Source: Atopsyche davidsoni
Lineage: Eukaryota; Arthropoda; Insecta; Trichoptera; Hydrobiosidae
Direction of reading: 5' to 3'
Length of the DNA stretch: 64,000 nt
Assembly: GCA_022113835.1 (NCBI GenBank)
Contig: JAILWY010000027.1
Location: 8,310,501 to 8,374,500, forward strand
Under the pieces are notes generated by a model. It worked only from the letters and a program-made list of their open reading frames with translations. It searched no databases and had not been told where the DNA came from. The first letter of the stretch is position 1; every line of letters starts with the position of its first letter. Positions 52,682 to 63,264 of this stretch are shown piece by piece. The translations under genes and the position numbers were made by a program.

Positions 52682-52731
52682 GTCAGAGGGTGTCTGCTTT
52701 CTTCCTGATGTAGACGTGTTTGGCGTTGCAG

Positions 52732-53073
52732 CCTGCGACGAAGAGTGGCGGCGCGTGGCGGCGGCGGCGGCCGAGACCCAGCGCCTGCTGGGCGGGGGCG
52801 GGGGCGGCCTGGCCGGCGGGCTGGCCGGAGGGCTGGCGGGTGGCCTGGGAGGCGGCCTGCGCGCCCAGGCGGCCCCGCTGGGTGCGCCGCTGCTGCTGTC
52901 CCCGCGGCCGCCCGCGCACGCGCCTCACCCCGCGCCGCCGCACCCCGCGTCCCTGCCGCTGGACCACCAGCTCATCTACGCCGCCAGTCCCTACGCCGAC
53001 TACGCTGCGGCCGGTTACGCAGCGCTGGCCGGCAACCCGCTGCTGTCTGCCGAGTACGCCGCCGACCACTCGG
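52732..53073 (+). CDS. how: how exon: C-terminal Gly/Pro-rich region
   Basis: Joined to the QUA2 exon in phase 1, it reads ACDEEWRRVAAAAAETQRLL, then a Gly-Leu-Ala repeat block (52788-52860), then LRAQAAPLGAPLLLSPR. A Pro/His-rich linker and YAASPYADYAAAGYAALAGN followed by PLLSAEYAADHS complete it. CDEEWRR, APLGAPL-L-PR, YA-YAALAGNPLL and the DHS ending are shared with fly HOW, so this is HOW rather than another STAR protein. The GGLAGG repeats look lineage-specific. The third codon position is almost all G or C, unlike earlier exons. An in-frame alternative acceptor at 52713 (GATGTAG) would add DVFGVA. The exon ends at CTCGG|GTGGGT (GT at 53074); failure to splice gives a short tail (next entry). 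Confidence 0.92.
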
Positions 53074-53126
53074 GTGGGTTCCTGGCCAGGTGGTCTCCCC
53101 AGCGCTGCTACGCCCTGCAGGCGTGA
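53074..53126 (+). CDS. how: how read-through tail (unspliced C-terminal variant)
   Basis: If the donor at 53074 is ignored, the frame continues past DHS with GGFLARWSPQRCYALQA to a TGA at 53124-53126. Vertebrate QKI and fly HOW both make short-tailed isoforms lacking the nuclear-localising basic tail, so a read-through ending would be functionally sensible. It would need a poly(A) site soon after; AATAAA is present at 53594-53599. The tail itself resembles nothing I recognise. It may simply be intron. Confidence 0.4.
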
Positions 53127-55380
53127 CGCTAGACCCCCCTGACCCTCTCCCCCGACCCCCTCGAATCAAATCGAATCGACGCTCGTTCAATGCCGAGCGC
53201 TCGTGTCTTCGCCTAAAGTGTCAATCTTTCGATTCCTCCCAGTGAAGTTTTACAGCAAAATACTATTTTTATAAAAATTTTAAATCAAATGAATATTTGA
53301 TACTTTTTTAATACATCAGCTGCAGCAGAAATATTTTCTCTATCTATTGATTCATTTTAATTTATTTTTTATTAAATTTTTCTATAAAAAAAAAAACGAC
53401 TAATACTATTACGTTTGAAATGACTTTACGCCTCTCCTATAAAATGACACATTACGGAGTTGGAAGCTTTACACTTAAGTTGCAGCAACACGCGGCGACT
53501 ACTCGAGAGGGATAATCTCACAGTGACTCTCCGGAGAACAATATTGCCAAGTGGGTACCCTACAGAGAGAGCCGTCGAGCTGGCTGTTTATAAAATAAAA
53601 ATCTCTGCTATGTATCCACTCGATATTGTGATTCCCGAGTCATTTAGATTTCTATTCTAAAGCAGCCGTAAATCATCTGAATGATACAACATCAATGCAA
53701 CAATGGTAAAATCTAAATTTATTGATTTTCATTATCAGATTTACTGTTACCGCAGACCATACATATTCACGTTTCTTCATATGAAACATTCTAAGAGTGC
53801 CTGAAATGCATTATCGTATTATTTATCTTACCTGCTTGTCCTGATGGGGTTTTTAATAATTAATTCGGAAAAATATAGACTCATTGCATTGTTTTTTGTA
53901 TCACTGAGATATGCGCTGGCATAACGAGCTTTTAACAAATATTCATCGATGAAGCGCTACTTATCAGTTTCATTTACTCTAATGTGGGTCAGAGTTACGA
54001 AAATTCAATACTAAATTCTGAACTATAAAATTTTAAATTGCAACATTACTACTTTCTTTTTGATATTTTAATCTAATAACTCAATCATAACCCATTCAAT
54101 AACCTCGCTTCAGGAATTTCATAATTATGTAGCGTCCTTTTTACATTCTTCATTTAACTCAGTCAAATTCCCGTATTTATATATTTAATCTAGTATACAA
54201 TGAGCTCATTAAAGGCCCAATAATAAATTTCCATTTGATTCAGTAATTACCATACTAATTTTTTAAATGAACAAAAATCTTGACTTGAAAATAATTTGTA
54301 CGCATCACATACATTGTGTGCTCAAATTTTAAGAAGAAATTATCATAAATAATATTTGCTTCCAGTTTTTTCATTTACTTTTTGTGTTTCTCTGGAAGTA
54401 CCGATGCATCAGTTACATGATCTGGAATGCAAAAAAATATCGTAAATAAAAATGATCACTTAACCTCTGATCGTAAAACAGTAAAAATAACTAACAGCCA
54501 ACCAAAAAATAATACGTTTTTTGATTTGGCTCTTTTGTATTTTGATTATCAATCAAATAATTAGCATTTTCAAGATTACAGACAGAAAATAAGCTCATTT
54601 TATATTTTTATTAGTTTTAATATTTTTTCTCTAAGCTATGTCATTCATTACATTGTTGTATTCTCAGATTTGATTATAATAACAATTATAGCAATGAGAA
54701 TGTTTCAGGACACTTTATTCTACTCAATGAATAAGTGACAGAGCTCGGAGTGTTCATTTCTAATAATACCTACTATTAATTTTTCAGGTTATAATGTAGT
54801 ATGGAATATTTTGTCAAAAAAATAATTACATAAAATGATGCACCAGTATTAAGATTAAAGTCAAGTTTTGAGTATTGAATATTTACAAAGAGAAGTACCT
54901 CGACCTGCATTTTATTCCATGCTATGTTCTTTGTAAATGTATTTGATATTTAGCAAAAGAAAATATTTCTATATGATAATTAAATTTGCCAATTAACAAG
55001 ATTTTGATTTTGTTTCAAGAACAATGAGATTATCACAATAATTTAGGCAATTTAAAATAAAAGCAAATAATCTATCTTCCATAGTCCAATTTCCACAATG
55101 GAAATTTAATTTTATGAGAAACTTGATACGGTTTCCGTAAGTAAATCATTTCCTTGATAAACATAGTTTGTAATGTAATATAAGTTAGTGGAGTTTAGAC
55201 ATGTTTACTTGTAGATAGTATCATAATTGTCTTTACAGACTAATGCTTAGGTTCAAAGCTTTAAAAGATTAGCTCTCGCGAGAGATTTGGCCGCACACTC
55301 GCACGGCGAGGGAGTCTTCTGCTCCCGCCGGCTGTTTCTCATGTGATGATGACTTGCTGAATGTTTGTGTGGGTTTCCAG
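53127..55380 (+). other. how: how intron or alternative 3' UTR
   Basis: After a short C-rich stretch the region becomes AT-rich. AATAAA at 53594-53599 could end a read-through transcript. The CTCTCGCGAGAG palindrome (55273-55284) sits in a small GC patch about 100 bp before the acceptor at 55380. No coding homology. Confidence 0.6.
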
Positions 55381-55409
55381 CGACCAGATACCTGTTAGCC
55401 GGGTTCTGA
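55381..55409 (+). CDS. how: Candidate alternative how tail exon ending ATRYLLAGF
   Basis: The acceptor GGGTTTCCAG (55371-55380) is followed by sequence that, joined in phase 1 to the C-terminal exon, gives DHS-ATRYLLAGF and a TGA at 55407-55409. Vertebrate QKI-6 and QKI-7 also end in 8-14-residue tails from alternative last exons, so a short tail is plausible. The exon would run on as 3' UTR into a GC-rich stretch (55410-55680). No homologue of the nine residues is recognised; the acceptor quality is the main support. Confidence 0.4.
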
Positions 55410-57331
55410 CATCGGCCACCAACTCTCACCACTTCCCACTTATATCGTCAGCCACACCATTCGCTACTCAACACTCCTCAGTCTTGTTTCCACTGCGACT
55501 ACGCCTCCCGCCAATGAAGTGTCGCCCGACGCTCGGCCTCCTGCGACCTTCCGTCGTGAACTCCTTTTGCCACAAGTCTTAAAAGATTTGCTTAATGCGA
55601 TGGAGGTGTGCGGCCTCAGAGGCTCCCGGAAGACCGAGCGCGGGCAGCGCGCACGGTCACTCGAGGCCGCTCCCATAGTCTCAGACTGTATTTATAATAT
55701 CTGTTGAAAAGACACTACCATTCTTGAAAAAAATGATGTATTTATATTAAGAAAGATTTTTTTATTTGTTTATATAACTATTTTGATAGTTGAAATATTT
55801 AGTATTATTTTTATTTATACACAGATATTTTTAAAATGAGTTAGTGATGAATATTGTATATTTATTATTTAAGATGATTTATTGAAATTATGAGATAGGT
55901 TATAGTTTAATTTAGGTTGCACCGATGTCGCTCCAGAGCGCAGGTCTCGCACTAGACTCGCGGCTCGCTCCCGGTGGCGGTGAATGTCTGGTGACAGTGA
56001 CTCGTGATAACCCCGAGGGCCTCTAGTAACGGATCCCCGCTTGTAACAACACTAATCATCAAGTAACCTTGTCAATAACCATAGTTAACAAACTGACCCG
56101 GTGCGTACAGCCCGCGGCGCTCTGCGCTTTCAGCTCAGCTCTGACGGGCTCCGTCCGGGGAGTCGTATTCTCCAGTAGTGCTGACCGCTCACCTAACTCG
56201 TGGTGTTTAGTCTTCTAACATTTTGTTTTTGTGAAATCACAAACAAGCGTGCGGGACCAATTTTTGACAGATTTTATTAGTCGCGAGTGTTTTGATCTTT
56301 AACATTACTTATTATCACCATTAATGAATGTTTAAAAAAATAACAAATCAAAAATACAAAATAAATTTGTACCTATGATGCCTAAAGAGCTTCGAACGAT
56401 TGCACTTCTTATTAAGGAAAAAAAATATATGATTAGTTTTGAATATAATAGATATACGTTTTATTACGGTGAGAACCTTAGAAGACGAGCGTACTCGCGA
56501 CATGCATATCGCATATGTCTCCAATGAGTAACTCGTCGACTCCGCCCAGAGAAAAAGTGTCACATTTATTTTTTATAATGTAGCACTCAGTTTTAGGAGT
56601 CCCGTAGCCATAATAGCTTTCTTGTTTAGCGATTTTATTTAATGACATTATTATTGTGAGCATAATTACCAGTTTTAATTTAATTTGATCGTTTTTAAGT
56701 TTTCGTAACATACGAGATACAGTTCAAGGTGCCAAACATTCTAGTTGCAATTTATGTTGGACATTCAAATATTATTTAGAATTGCCGACTGTAGCGTCGT
56801 CGAGGATTAGGTTTATGGAGGAGCCCCCGCGGGCCTAAAATATTTAGATAAGTTATATAGGAATGTTTTAAATCTCCGGTGAAACTAAATTTATATTTGT
56901 CCATAATTTTGCCATTTAAAAGTATTAAAGGTAGTCCATGACATTTAGTTTGTAACGCATCAAGTGCACGATGATCACTATAATCCTCGTAGTCTACATA
57001 GAGTAATTTGAGACCTGATTTTTTGCATAATAAATAACCCGAATCTCCAATTTGGAATAAAATTCCACTGACATAATAAAAGCCAATATAAGGAAAAAAT
57101 ATACTTAGAGTGATAAATTATTGTAAAATGTATTCTAGTTTATATAATATATTGTGTGTATGTTAAGTTAAGTGTCGAGGTGCCAGAGTTTTCTTTTGTG
57201 GAGACTCACTGGGCCCGCATTTTCTAAAGCAGCTCTGTAAAACAAAATCAAAAACCTAATATAGAACCAAACTTTCTTTTGCTAAGGTCATGTTGTAAAT
57301 GATTAATTGTGGATTGTTTTTCATTGTTTAG
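55410..57331 (+). other. how: how intron or alternative 3' UTR with STAR-type sites
   Basis: A GC-rich first part (to 56220) is followed by AT-rich sequence. ACTAAT (56051-56056) followed by TAAC (56064-56067) and further TAAC half sites makes a bipartite Quaking/HOW response element. AATAAA occurs at 56360-56365. Short open frames here lack domains. Confidence 0.5.
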
Positions 57332-57432
57332 GAGCATTTCACAGGAATGCTCTCCAAGTCACCGGCTTCTGTTCTCCTGAGCCCGCCTGGGGTTGTCTGT
57401 CTTGCGATGCTCGAGTCTATCACTCTTGCTAA
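57332..57432 (+). CDS. how: Candidate alternative how tail exon (34 residues)
   Basis: A strong acceptor (TTTTTCATTGTTTAG, ending 57331) is followed by a frame that continues the phase of the C-terminal exon: G-AFHRNALQVTGFCSP, then EPAWGCLSCDARVYHSC and TAA at 57430-57432. The start also holds a hairpin (GAGCATT 57332-57338 with AATGCTC 57346-57352) that could modulate splicing. The residues match nothing I recognise and a 33-codon open stretch is not improbable by chance, so this rests on acceptor strength and phase only. Confidence 0.3.
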
Positions 57433-57859
57433 CTCTGATGCTGACCGCTCTCGGCTCTCAGCTTGCACCGCCTCGCTTCTGCCACGAGAGCAACGCTTGA
57501 CAGACAATGCTAGAAAATGAGGATATGTCATCTTCTTGAGGATTTACTAAACTTCACCGCTACCCCTAACATTGCATCTGAATATATCCAACATCACTTT
57601 CTATTTTCAATATATTTTCTACTTTAGTAGTGTTGAACAAACATTACCTTTATCTTTATCAGTAAACTGTATTCGTTTAGTAAAGAGAATAATTGATATT
57701 CAGCTTCTGCAAAATGCTATATTGTGTACGGTGATAAGGCAATGAGGCAATGAAGCAGCGAGGCAATGCGGCAGTGAGGGGTAGCAGTGAGGATGCGTAA
57801 TGAGATGCGCGGCGGGAGGAAGAGCCGAACTGACGATGTTTACATTGTGATGCTAGTAG

Positions 57860-57942
57860 GCGTGGCGGGCGCCCGGGCCGGTCGCCGACACCTGGCGCAA
57901 GTGCGAGACCATCCATACCAGCGAAACGGGGCTCTCTCTTAA
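57860..57942 (+). CDS. how: how terminal exon: basic HPYQR tail
   Basis: Acceptor GATGCTAGTAG (AG 57858-57859) supplies GC to complete Gly after DHS. The exon then encodes VAGARAGRRHLAQ and VRDHPYQRNGALS and stops at TAA 57940-57942. RRHLA..RDHPYQR aligns with fly HOW RRLATNREHPYQR and with the RxHPYQR of vertebrate QKI-5, the nuclear-localising tail; this is therefore the counterpart of the long nuclear isoform. Phase fits exactly. The tail is shorter after HPYQR than in flies. The acceptor lacks a strong pyrimidine tract, suggesting regulated inclusion. With the four upstream exons it yields 261 residues of partial HOW. Confidence 0.88.
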
Positions 57943-58496
57943 CCGCCCGGCCTAACCCTCGAGGTGAGCTCCCGCCCCCCGCGCGGCCCCCCGCCCCCGC
58001 ACCCAGTCTGCTCAAGCTGTCTGGGCGTGGTGGCCGGGGACCGTGACCGTGGCTCGCGTTGCAATCGCAGGGCTGCTCGTTGATTACCTCTACATTTGTT
58101 GTATTTTATTGTTTTGTATTATTTTTTACTGTATCGGAAAGAAGGACGATGATCATTCTCATTGCTGATTCTTGCATTTTGTTTTCGATGGTGTATTGAC
58201 CATATTACCGAGAATATAATTTATTTTTGTACTGGCGGTACTTCCCGGCTTAGCGCTAGTCCTGAAAATGGACACGTGACAGTGCGAGACTTCGGTCGCT
58301 GAGTCCTTCTTTCCCCGACGGAAGCGATGGCCTTCCGGATCGACCGTCGGTTTTGTTCTATTTGACATCACGACGCGTCGTAGTCGAATGTTTATAGTTA
58401 TATTTGTATCAGTTATGTGTATACACTAAGGAAATTAATTAGGTTTAGATATTTCTATTCCTTGAATTCTGTTTTTCTACTATTTGTATTTTATAG

Positions 58497-58750
58497 ATTC
58501 GCCTCATGACTTGTGCCTTTGTGGAAACTTTATAGCTTTAATATGTGATTCGGTAGATGTCTGTGAACTGCTTTCGCTTCCTTTGCGCCTTCTCCGTCTT
58601 CCCCTATCTCGTACCGCCTTCCCTTGTCGCGAGAGGGAAGAGAGTGAGAGATGCTCCTCGGAGTTTCTCTCCCTCTGTTCTCCCGGTCAGTTCGCTAACG
58701 AAGATCGTGCCGACGAGAGCGAAATCATTTCACAGGACATTTTTTTTTGA
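58497..58750 (+). CDS. how: Candidate further how tail exon (84 open codons)
   Basis: Acceptor TTTGTATTTTATAG (AG 58495-58496) is followed by 84 codons open in the phase left by the C-terminal exon, stopping at TGA 58748-58750. The predicted peptide is rich in Leu, Cys, Ser and Arg/Glu (DSPHDLCLCGNF..., ...ADESEIISQDIFF) and matches no family I know. It lies within the proposed 3' UTR of the main isoform. An open stretch of this length in the correct phase is somewhat unlikely by chance, but the odd composition argues for caution. Confidence 0.22.
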
Positions 58751-59067
58751 ACTCAGTGAAAAGTTAATTTAAAATTGTACTGTTACATCGATAGCAATAA
58801 TGGAAAATATCTGAGATTTTGTTTGAAATATCGATGATGTTAAATTTGATCGTTCATGGTGCTATATTGGATGCGAACAATTATGAAGTAAATAAAGTAA
58901 ACGAAATTACCAAAAATGAAACGAGTATTATTTTATCTAGTAACGATCAGTCTGCACCATTAAGATCATAATCGTCTGTTCTCATTAACACCTGGAATGG
59001 TTTCATAACTCGTACATGAAAGTCTCAGTCAGTAACAACATTAATGATAAGACTAGTAACTAGTTAG

Positions 59068-59083
59068 ACTAAACCGCACTAAC
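59068..59083 (+). promoter_or_regulatory. how: Tandem ACTAA elements (candidate HOW response element)
   Basis: ACTAAA (59068-59073) and ACTAAC (59078-59083) lie 4 bp apart, preceded by TAAC half sites at 58986, 59006, 59033 and 59057. This fits the ACUAAY-N-UAAY consensus of Quaking/HOW sites in mRNA 3' UTRs. Confidence 0.5.
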
Positions 59084-61196
59084 GCACAGTCCACGAGGCC
59101 AGGTTCCCGCTGTCTGTATATATGTGTCGGGCGGGCGCCCCGCGCCGCGCTGGCCGCCCGCCCGTGGGAACTATCGGGCATTGGGCTCTCTGGGCATTAA
59201 CCGTTCGCGCTGTACTCATATCTAACCCAGCCGGTCACGATTGAAACGTAACGGGCCGCACTGGCCGCTAATGCCGGATGCCTGTGGAGCTCTGTGACTC
59301 ACACGAATGCCTGATAGCTTCCCATAGACTAGTTGTACCCGTTTACGTTTTGGTCGATACTAACATCTGTTTTCTCTCTTCTCGTTAACCCTGGCTAGGC
59401 TTGGAGTGCTAACCGGCGGCGCGGGACTAACAGCAGCGAAGGAGGCCTGCGGCTCCACTCTGTACACCTCCGTAACACCGGTACTCCGTACACGTATCTA
59501 GATTCACCATCTGTAACCGACAAACCCTCCACCGACCGCCTGACTAGACTGCACGAGCCCTGTGGGATATTTATGTATTTATTGTTAACGAGGACTCCCG
59601 CGCGGACGGCTAGTGCTCGCGGCCGGGCGCGGTGTTGCGTCTGCGCTACCTCGAGAGTCGAGATGCCAATAATCTCTGTACATTACGAGCTCGTTAGCCT
59701 GTAGCGCTAATCACTCTGTAGATTATTATTAGACTGCAGCCAGAGTGCCTTAAATCTCCTTGTCCTGTTGGAGTATTGTTATTTTCACTAGTGCATAAGA
59801 TGACAGCGTCAGGAGGTCGAGTAAACTCTAACGGTGGCTTTGTAAATGCTTTCCCGCTAAGAACAAATGATGGCTCATCTCGGCACTCCGTATTTTAATA
59901 CTTTCACTCATTCTGTAAGATTTACCTTCGATCAGATTGCATACTGGTGCTGTTTTTCATACAATTTGTATATTATATAACACTAATTGTATCCTTGTAC
60001 GATTTAAATATCTTTTGATTTTGTGTCTGAGGAAATTATTTATTTTTAATAAATTTATTTTTTATTTTGTACTTTTTTTAGAGTGACTAATTAGAATCTC
60101 AGTTGTTTAGTGCCAAACGTGCAGTCGGATGGCATTATTAACGTAATGAATAATGAATATAAAACAACGAATGACTTGTTTGTAATTATGTCATGTTCAC
60201 TTTATTTGTAATATATTTATCGAGTAAGATTGTTATGTTATGTTGAATTGTGCCATTTAGTACCGTCGTCAGGGAGTCTAGAGTGTCAGGCCAGTTACTT
60301 ATATCTCTAAAATACTACCAAATTAATAAACGTATGCCTCTTAATCGTTTCCCGTCCATTGTATTTACATATTTACAGTAAACGTATTATATCTGCCGAG
60401 CTTGACACTAACACGCGAGGACCTCGACACTGCGAGGACCAGCATGAGGTGTTCTTTTGTTAAGTTTTGCAATATTTAAAGTTTGGGGTACTTAATGACG
60501 AGTAAGAAGACTCGGTTAGAATTTGTAACACTGCCGAGGAGCGATGCCGATCTGCCGACCGAGGAAGCTCCTCTACTCTGATCGGAAGCTCATCACCTCA
60601 GTCAGTAGGCGAGGAACTAGAATGCGAACAAACATCTTTAATACTAGATTAGGAATTTTACATTTTACATTGATTTGTACGGTTGATGTTATTGACTGTT
60701 TACTAAACTAAACTCGAATAAAAGGATTTGGATAATTTTACACACCGACATAATCATTGGGCGCTGTGTTTTGTTTGCGATAAAATGATTAGTATTCGTT
60801 CTTTTGTTTTAAAAAAGATCTGCACAAATCGCTCGGTTAGGAATCTTCAAAAATAAAATGCATGGATTGTACACGCATTTGAGAATACTCTTAATTTATT
60901 AAGTAACAGATAAATTAAGATCTGAACATTACCTAGACTAAGTTATTTTATTTGTCATGAAAAGATATATTATATCATGGAAGTATATTGTAGATTAATC
61001 AAATACAAATAATATTAAAATAAAAATATAAATATATATATTATACAAACATATATATTAGTTTGTAACGATAAGGTCAAGAGAATATTTAACTGTGACG
61101 AGTGGCAAGGATTGCAATAACCGAGCGACCGCGCCGGGCTCTGGCTCGCCGTCGCCGCTCTCTACGTGTGTTGTATAATTGTTTTTATTTCTTGGC

Positions 61197-61202
61197 AATA
61201 AA
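61197..61202 (+). terminator. how: Poly(A) signal AATAAA, likely distal end of how
   Basis: AATAAA about 3.25 kb after the stop codon, the last one before sequence assigned to the opposite gene. Cleavage is expected 10-30 bp downstream, that is near 61215-61230, overlapping the opposing signal. Confidence 0.55.
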
Positions 61203-61227
61203 ATATATTATTATTGTAATACATAGT

Positions 61228-61233
61228 TTTATT
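61228..61233 (-). terminator. Poly(A) signal AATAAA on the minus strand, possible end of the convergent gene
   Basis: TTTATT on the + strand reads AATAAA on the minus strand, 1.36 kb beyond the stop codon at 62592. It faces the how signal 26 bp away. Nearer variant hexamers (for example ATTAAA around 61933) could be used instead. Confidence 0.4.
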
Positions 61234-62591
61234 TAGCAGGCACATTCCCCGGCGACACTCACAGATCATCGTCTCATACTTAATCTTCAATAGGTATAGA
61301 AAAACGATAGCAATTTTCTAAAAGAGTATGTATATTATTGAAAATTTGGCACTAATCCATTAACAGCTAAAACACTTGTAAAACGATCTATGAATACACT
61401 CTCACTGCCTCGCTTTCATAACAATATGTATTCGCTTCCAACTTTCACTAACAACAATAAATACATTTAAAAACTGGAAAACAATAAATCCATAAAAATA
61501 TAGAATCAACACTAGGCACGACTGTAAATACTTAAACACATCAAATAACGCTTATTACATATTTCTAATGCATTCCAACAAATTATACTTTGGATTTACA
61601 ATGTGTACTTTTTAAGCAGTGAATGACCCTTTTTGTTTTTTTAACCAACATGGTAATACTTAACTAGTTTATCAACACGCTCGTCATTTTTTAATTTCCT
61701 AAAAAGATACCCAGTCAGTAAATTTATAATAAAATGAATAAGTCTTTTGTTAATTACTTTTTAAATGCAGTCCGCTTCGCACACAACTCAACCAAGGGAG
61801 AAAAATGCAACGCATTACCAATGTTTGGACAACTTGCATAAAGTCAACACTATGATTATCCTAATAATTATTTATCCACAGCTAAAATGTGCACAATCGT
61901 TAAACTATCAACATCGAGATGGAATTTAAATAATTTAATTCATAACCTATTACCATTATAATTTATTATATTCTTTACCGGAGAATTATCTCCCAACTAT
62001 CTAATAGAATTCTGAACTTTTTCTTTCAACAATGTTAAATTATTATTTTCATAAGTTTGCTAAGCACCTTTTGTGTAGGTCACAGTATTTTATAGTAAAA
62101 ATATCATTTCTAAATCGTTACATAGTAAAATTGCCAACAGAAAATATGGCAGACATTTCTCCAACTGAAATTACACAGCAATTTGCAAATCTAGAAAAAT
62201 ACCAAAATAAAAGGTCATCTTCAAACCGAGATCATTCCAGATGAAATCAAAAGTCTTAACATAACTTAGATAGATTTTAGAGAGGGAATGACATCAGTAT
62301 GAGTGTAGTAACACTGGGGACTAAAAAAGTTTCATCTAATTGACTTGAACGATACCCGTGTTTTGAGCATATCTTGTGATCTGCTAAGTCATTATTACAA
62401 TGTAGTTGCTATTTCAGGGATGTGTTAAGATGAGCGTTTCATTTTCTTAGGTTATTTTTCAATCACATGGCACATAGGTAAGTAGTATTGAGCATACTTC
62501 CTAAATTGCTCGGGTGAACTTTACAATTGGACAATATGACTTCCAGAGAAGTGCAGCATATAGCATAATGAGGGAGGTAAGTCTTGGAGAG
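61234..62591 (-). other. Probable 3' UTR of the minus-strand gene
   Basis: AT-rich sequence between the stop at 62592 and the minus-strand poly(A) signal. The only open frames are short (62032-62244, +) and domain-free. Nothing else recognised. Confidence 0.4.
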
Positions 62592-62713
62592 TTATATAAG
62601 TGTATCCTCGTCTCTGGTGGAAGGGGGCGAGCGTGGGGACAGACGTGACTGAGGTCGGTCTCCAAGCAGAGCCGTCCGTTCTCCCGATGAAGAACCATTA
62701 AAACTAAACGAAC
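62592..62713 (-). CDS. Last coding exon of unrecognised Ser/Pro-rich protein
   Basis: Read on the minus strand, acceptor TTTATTTTCAG (AG 62715-62714) is followed by GT that completes Gly from the previous exon. The frame then encodes SFSFNGSSSGERTALLGDRP and QSRLSPRSPPSTRDEDTLI, ending at TAA (62594-62592). The long frame that starts upstream in a different phase is a shadow. The peptide is Ser/Pro/Arg-rich and looks disordered, with RSPP/SPR motifs that could be proline-directed phosphorylation sites. I do not recognise the family. The correct phase over three exons and strong splice sites make coding likely. Confidence 0.62.
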
Positions 62714-63264
62714 CTGAAAATAAAGAAATTTACTTATCACCAATGTCTTCTTATTTCCCTCTTATAAAACCCTCAATCAAATTTCCAAGAGTAGAATTTA
62801 ATAATACAAAACTCTTCTCAGTGGATGCAAATATCTTCAAGATATTTTGTAATCACCTATTTATTTTATTTTATTGGTAAAATAAAAAAAAAAATTTCCA
62901 TTCAAATATCTTCTTTTAAAAATATTATATTATACATTGAAGGGCACACATCATTTTAAATGATAAAATTTGTTTATATGAAAATTATAAAAAATTTCCG
63001 CCTTGTCTTGCAACGTTAGCACGCACACAGCTATATAAAATGCGACCCATTAGGTTGGTTAATTTTTTTAGAACAAATACTTCTTTTGTTTATATTGTTT
63101 ATTTATTTAATTTTAATATTATCTTAAATCGTCTTCCCAAAAAATATTTGAATAATTGAAATTGCTGTTATTGACACTGATTTGCCGTGAATTCAGTGTG
63201 AACTGAGGGGTTTGTCTTCGTTGAATGAAACATTTCATTTGTAATGTTGTGGTGAGTTTCTTAC
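62714..63264 (-). other. Intron of the minus-strand gene
   Basis: GTAAGA donor (63264 downwards) and TTTTCAG acceptor, AT-rich with long A- and T-runs. Nothing else seen. Confidence 0.6.

Larger units (their letters stand above)
50325..52731 (+). other. how: how intron with candidate cassette exon and branch-point/STAR motif
   Basis: GTACGG donor. Holds a possible in-frame 78-nt cassette exon (50933-51010) and a C-rich tract (51035-51100) with ACTAAT. A perfect TACTAAC (52675-52681) lies 51 nt before the main acceptor. The middle part (51150-52600) is AT-rich and otherwise empty. Confidence 0.85.
57943..61220 (+). other. how: how 3' UTR (probable) with clustered STAR response elements
   Basis: Non-coding sequence from the TAA to a poly(A) signal. 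It is alternately GC-rich (57950-58070, 59080-59640, 61090-61160) and AT-rich. ACTAAC/ACTAAT cores occur at 59078, 59359, 59426, 59982, 60086 and 60407, with many TAAC half sites nearby. HOW and Quaking bind such bipartite elements to regulate mRNA stability, so feedback on its own message is possible. Internal AATAAA hexamers at 58891, 60048 and 60717 could give shorter UTRs. The region was not shown to be transcribed. Confidence 0.6.

Noticed and set aside
52683..53245. Long open frames in other frames and on the opposite strand over the how C-terminal exon (up to 166 codons)
   Set aside because: The exon is extremely GC-rich, so stops are rare in all frames; only one frame joins the QUA2 exon in phase and matches HOW.
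62474..62485. ATAG|GTAAGT junction as another recursive site
   Set aside because: Pyrimidine tract is poor and it lies outside the how intron, in the 3' region of the opposite-strand gene.
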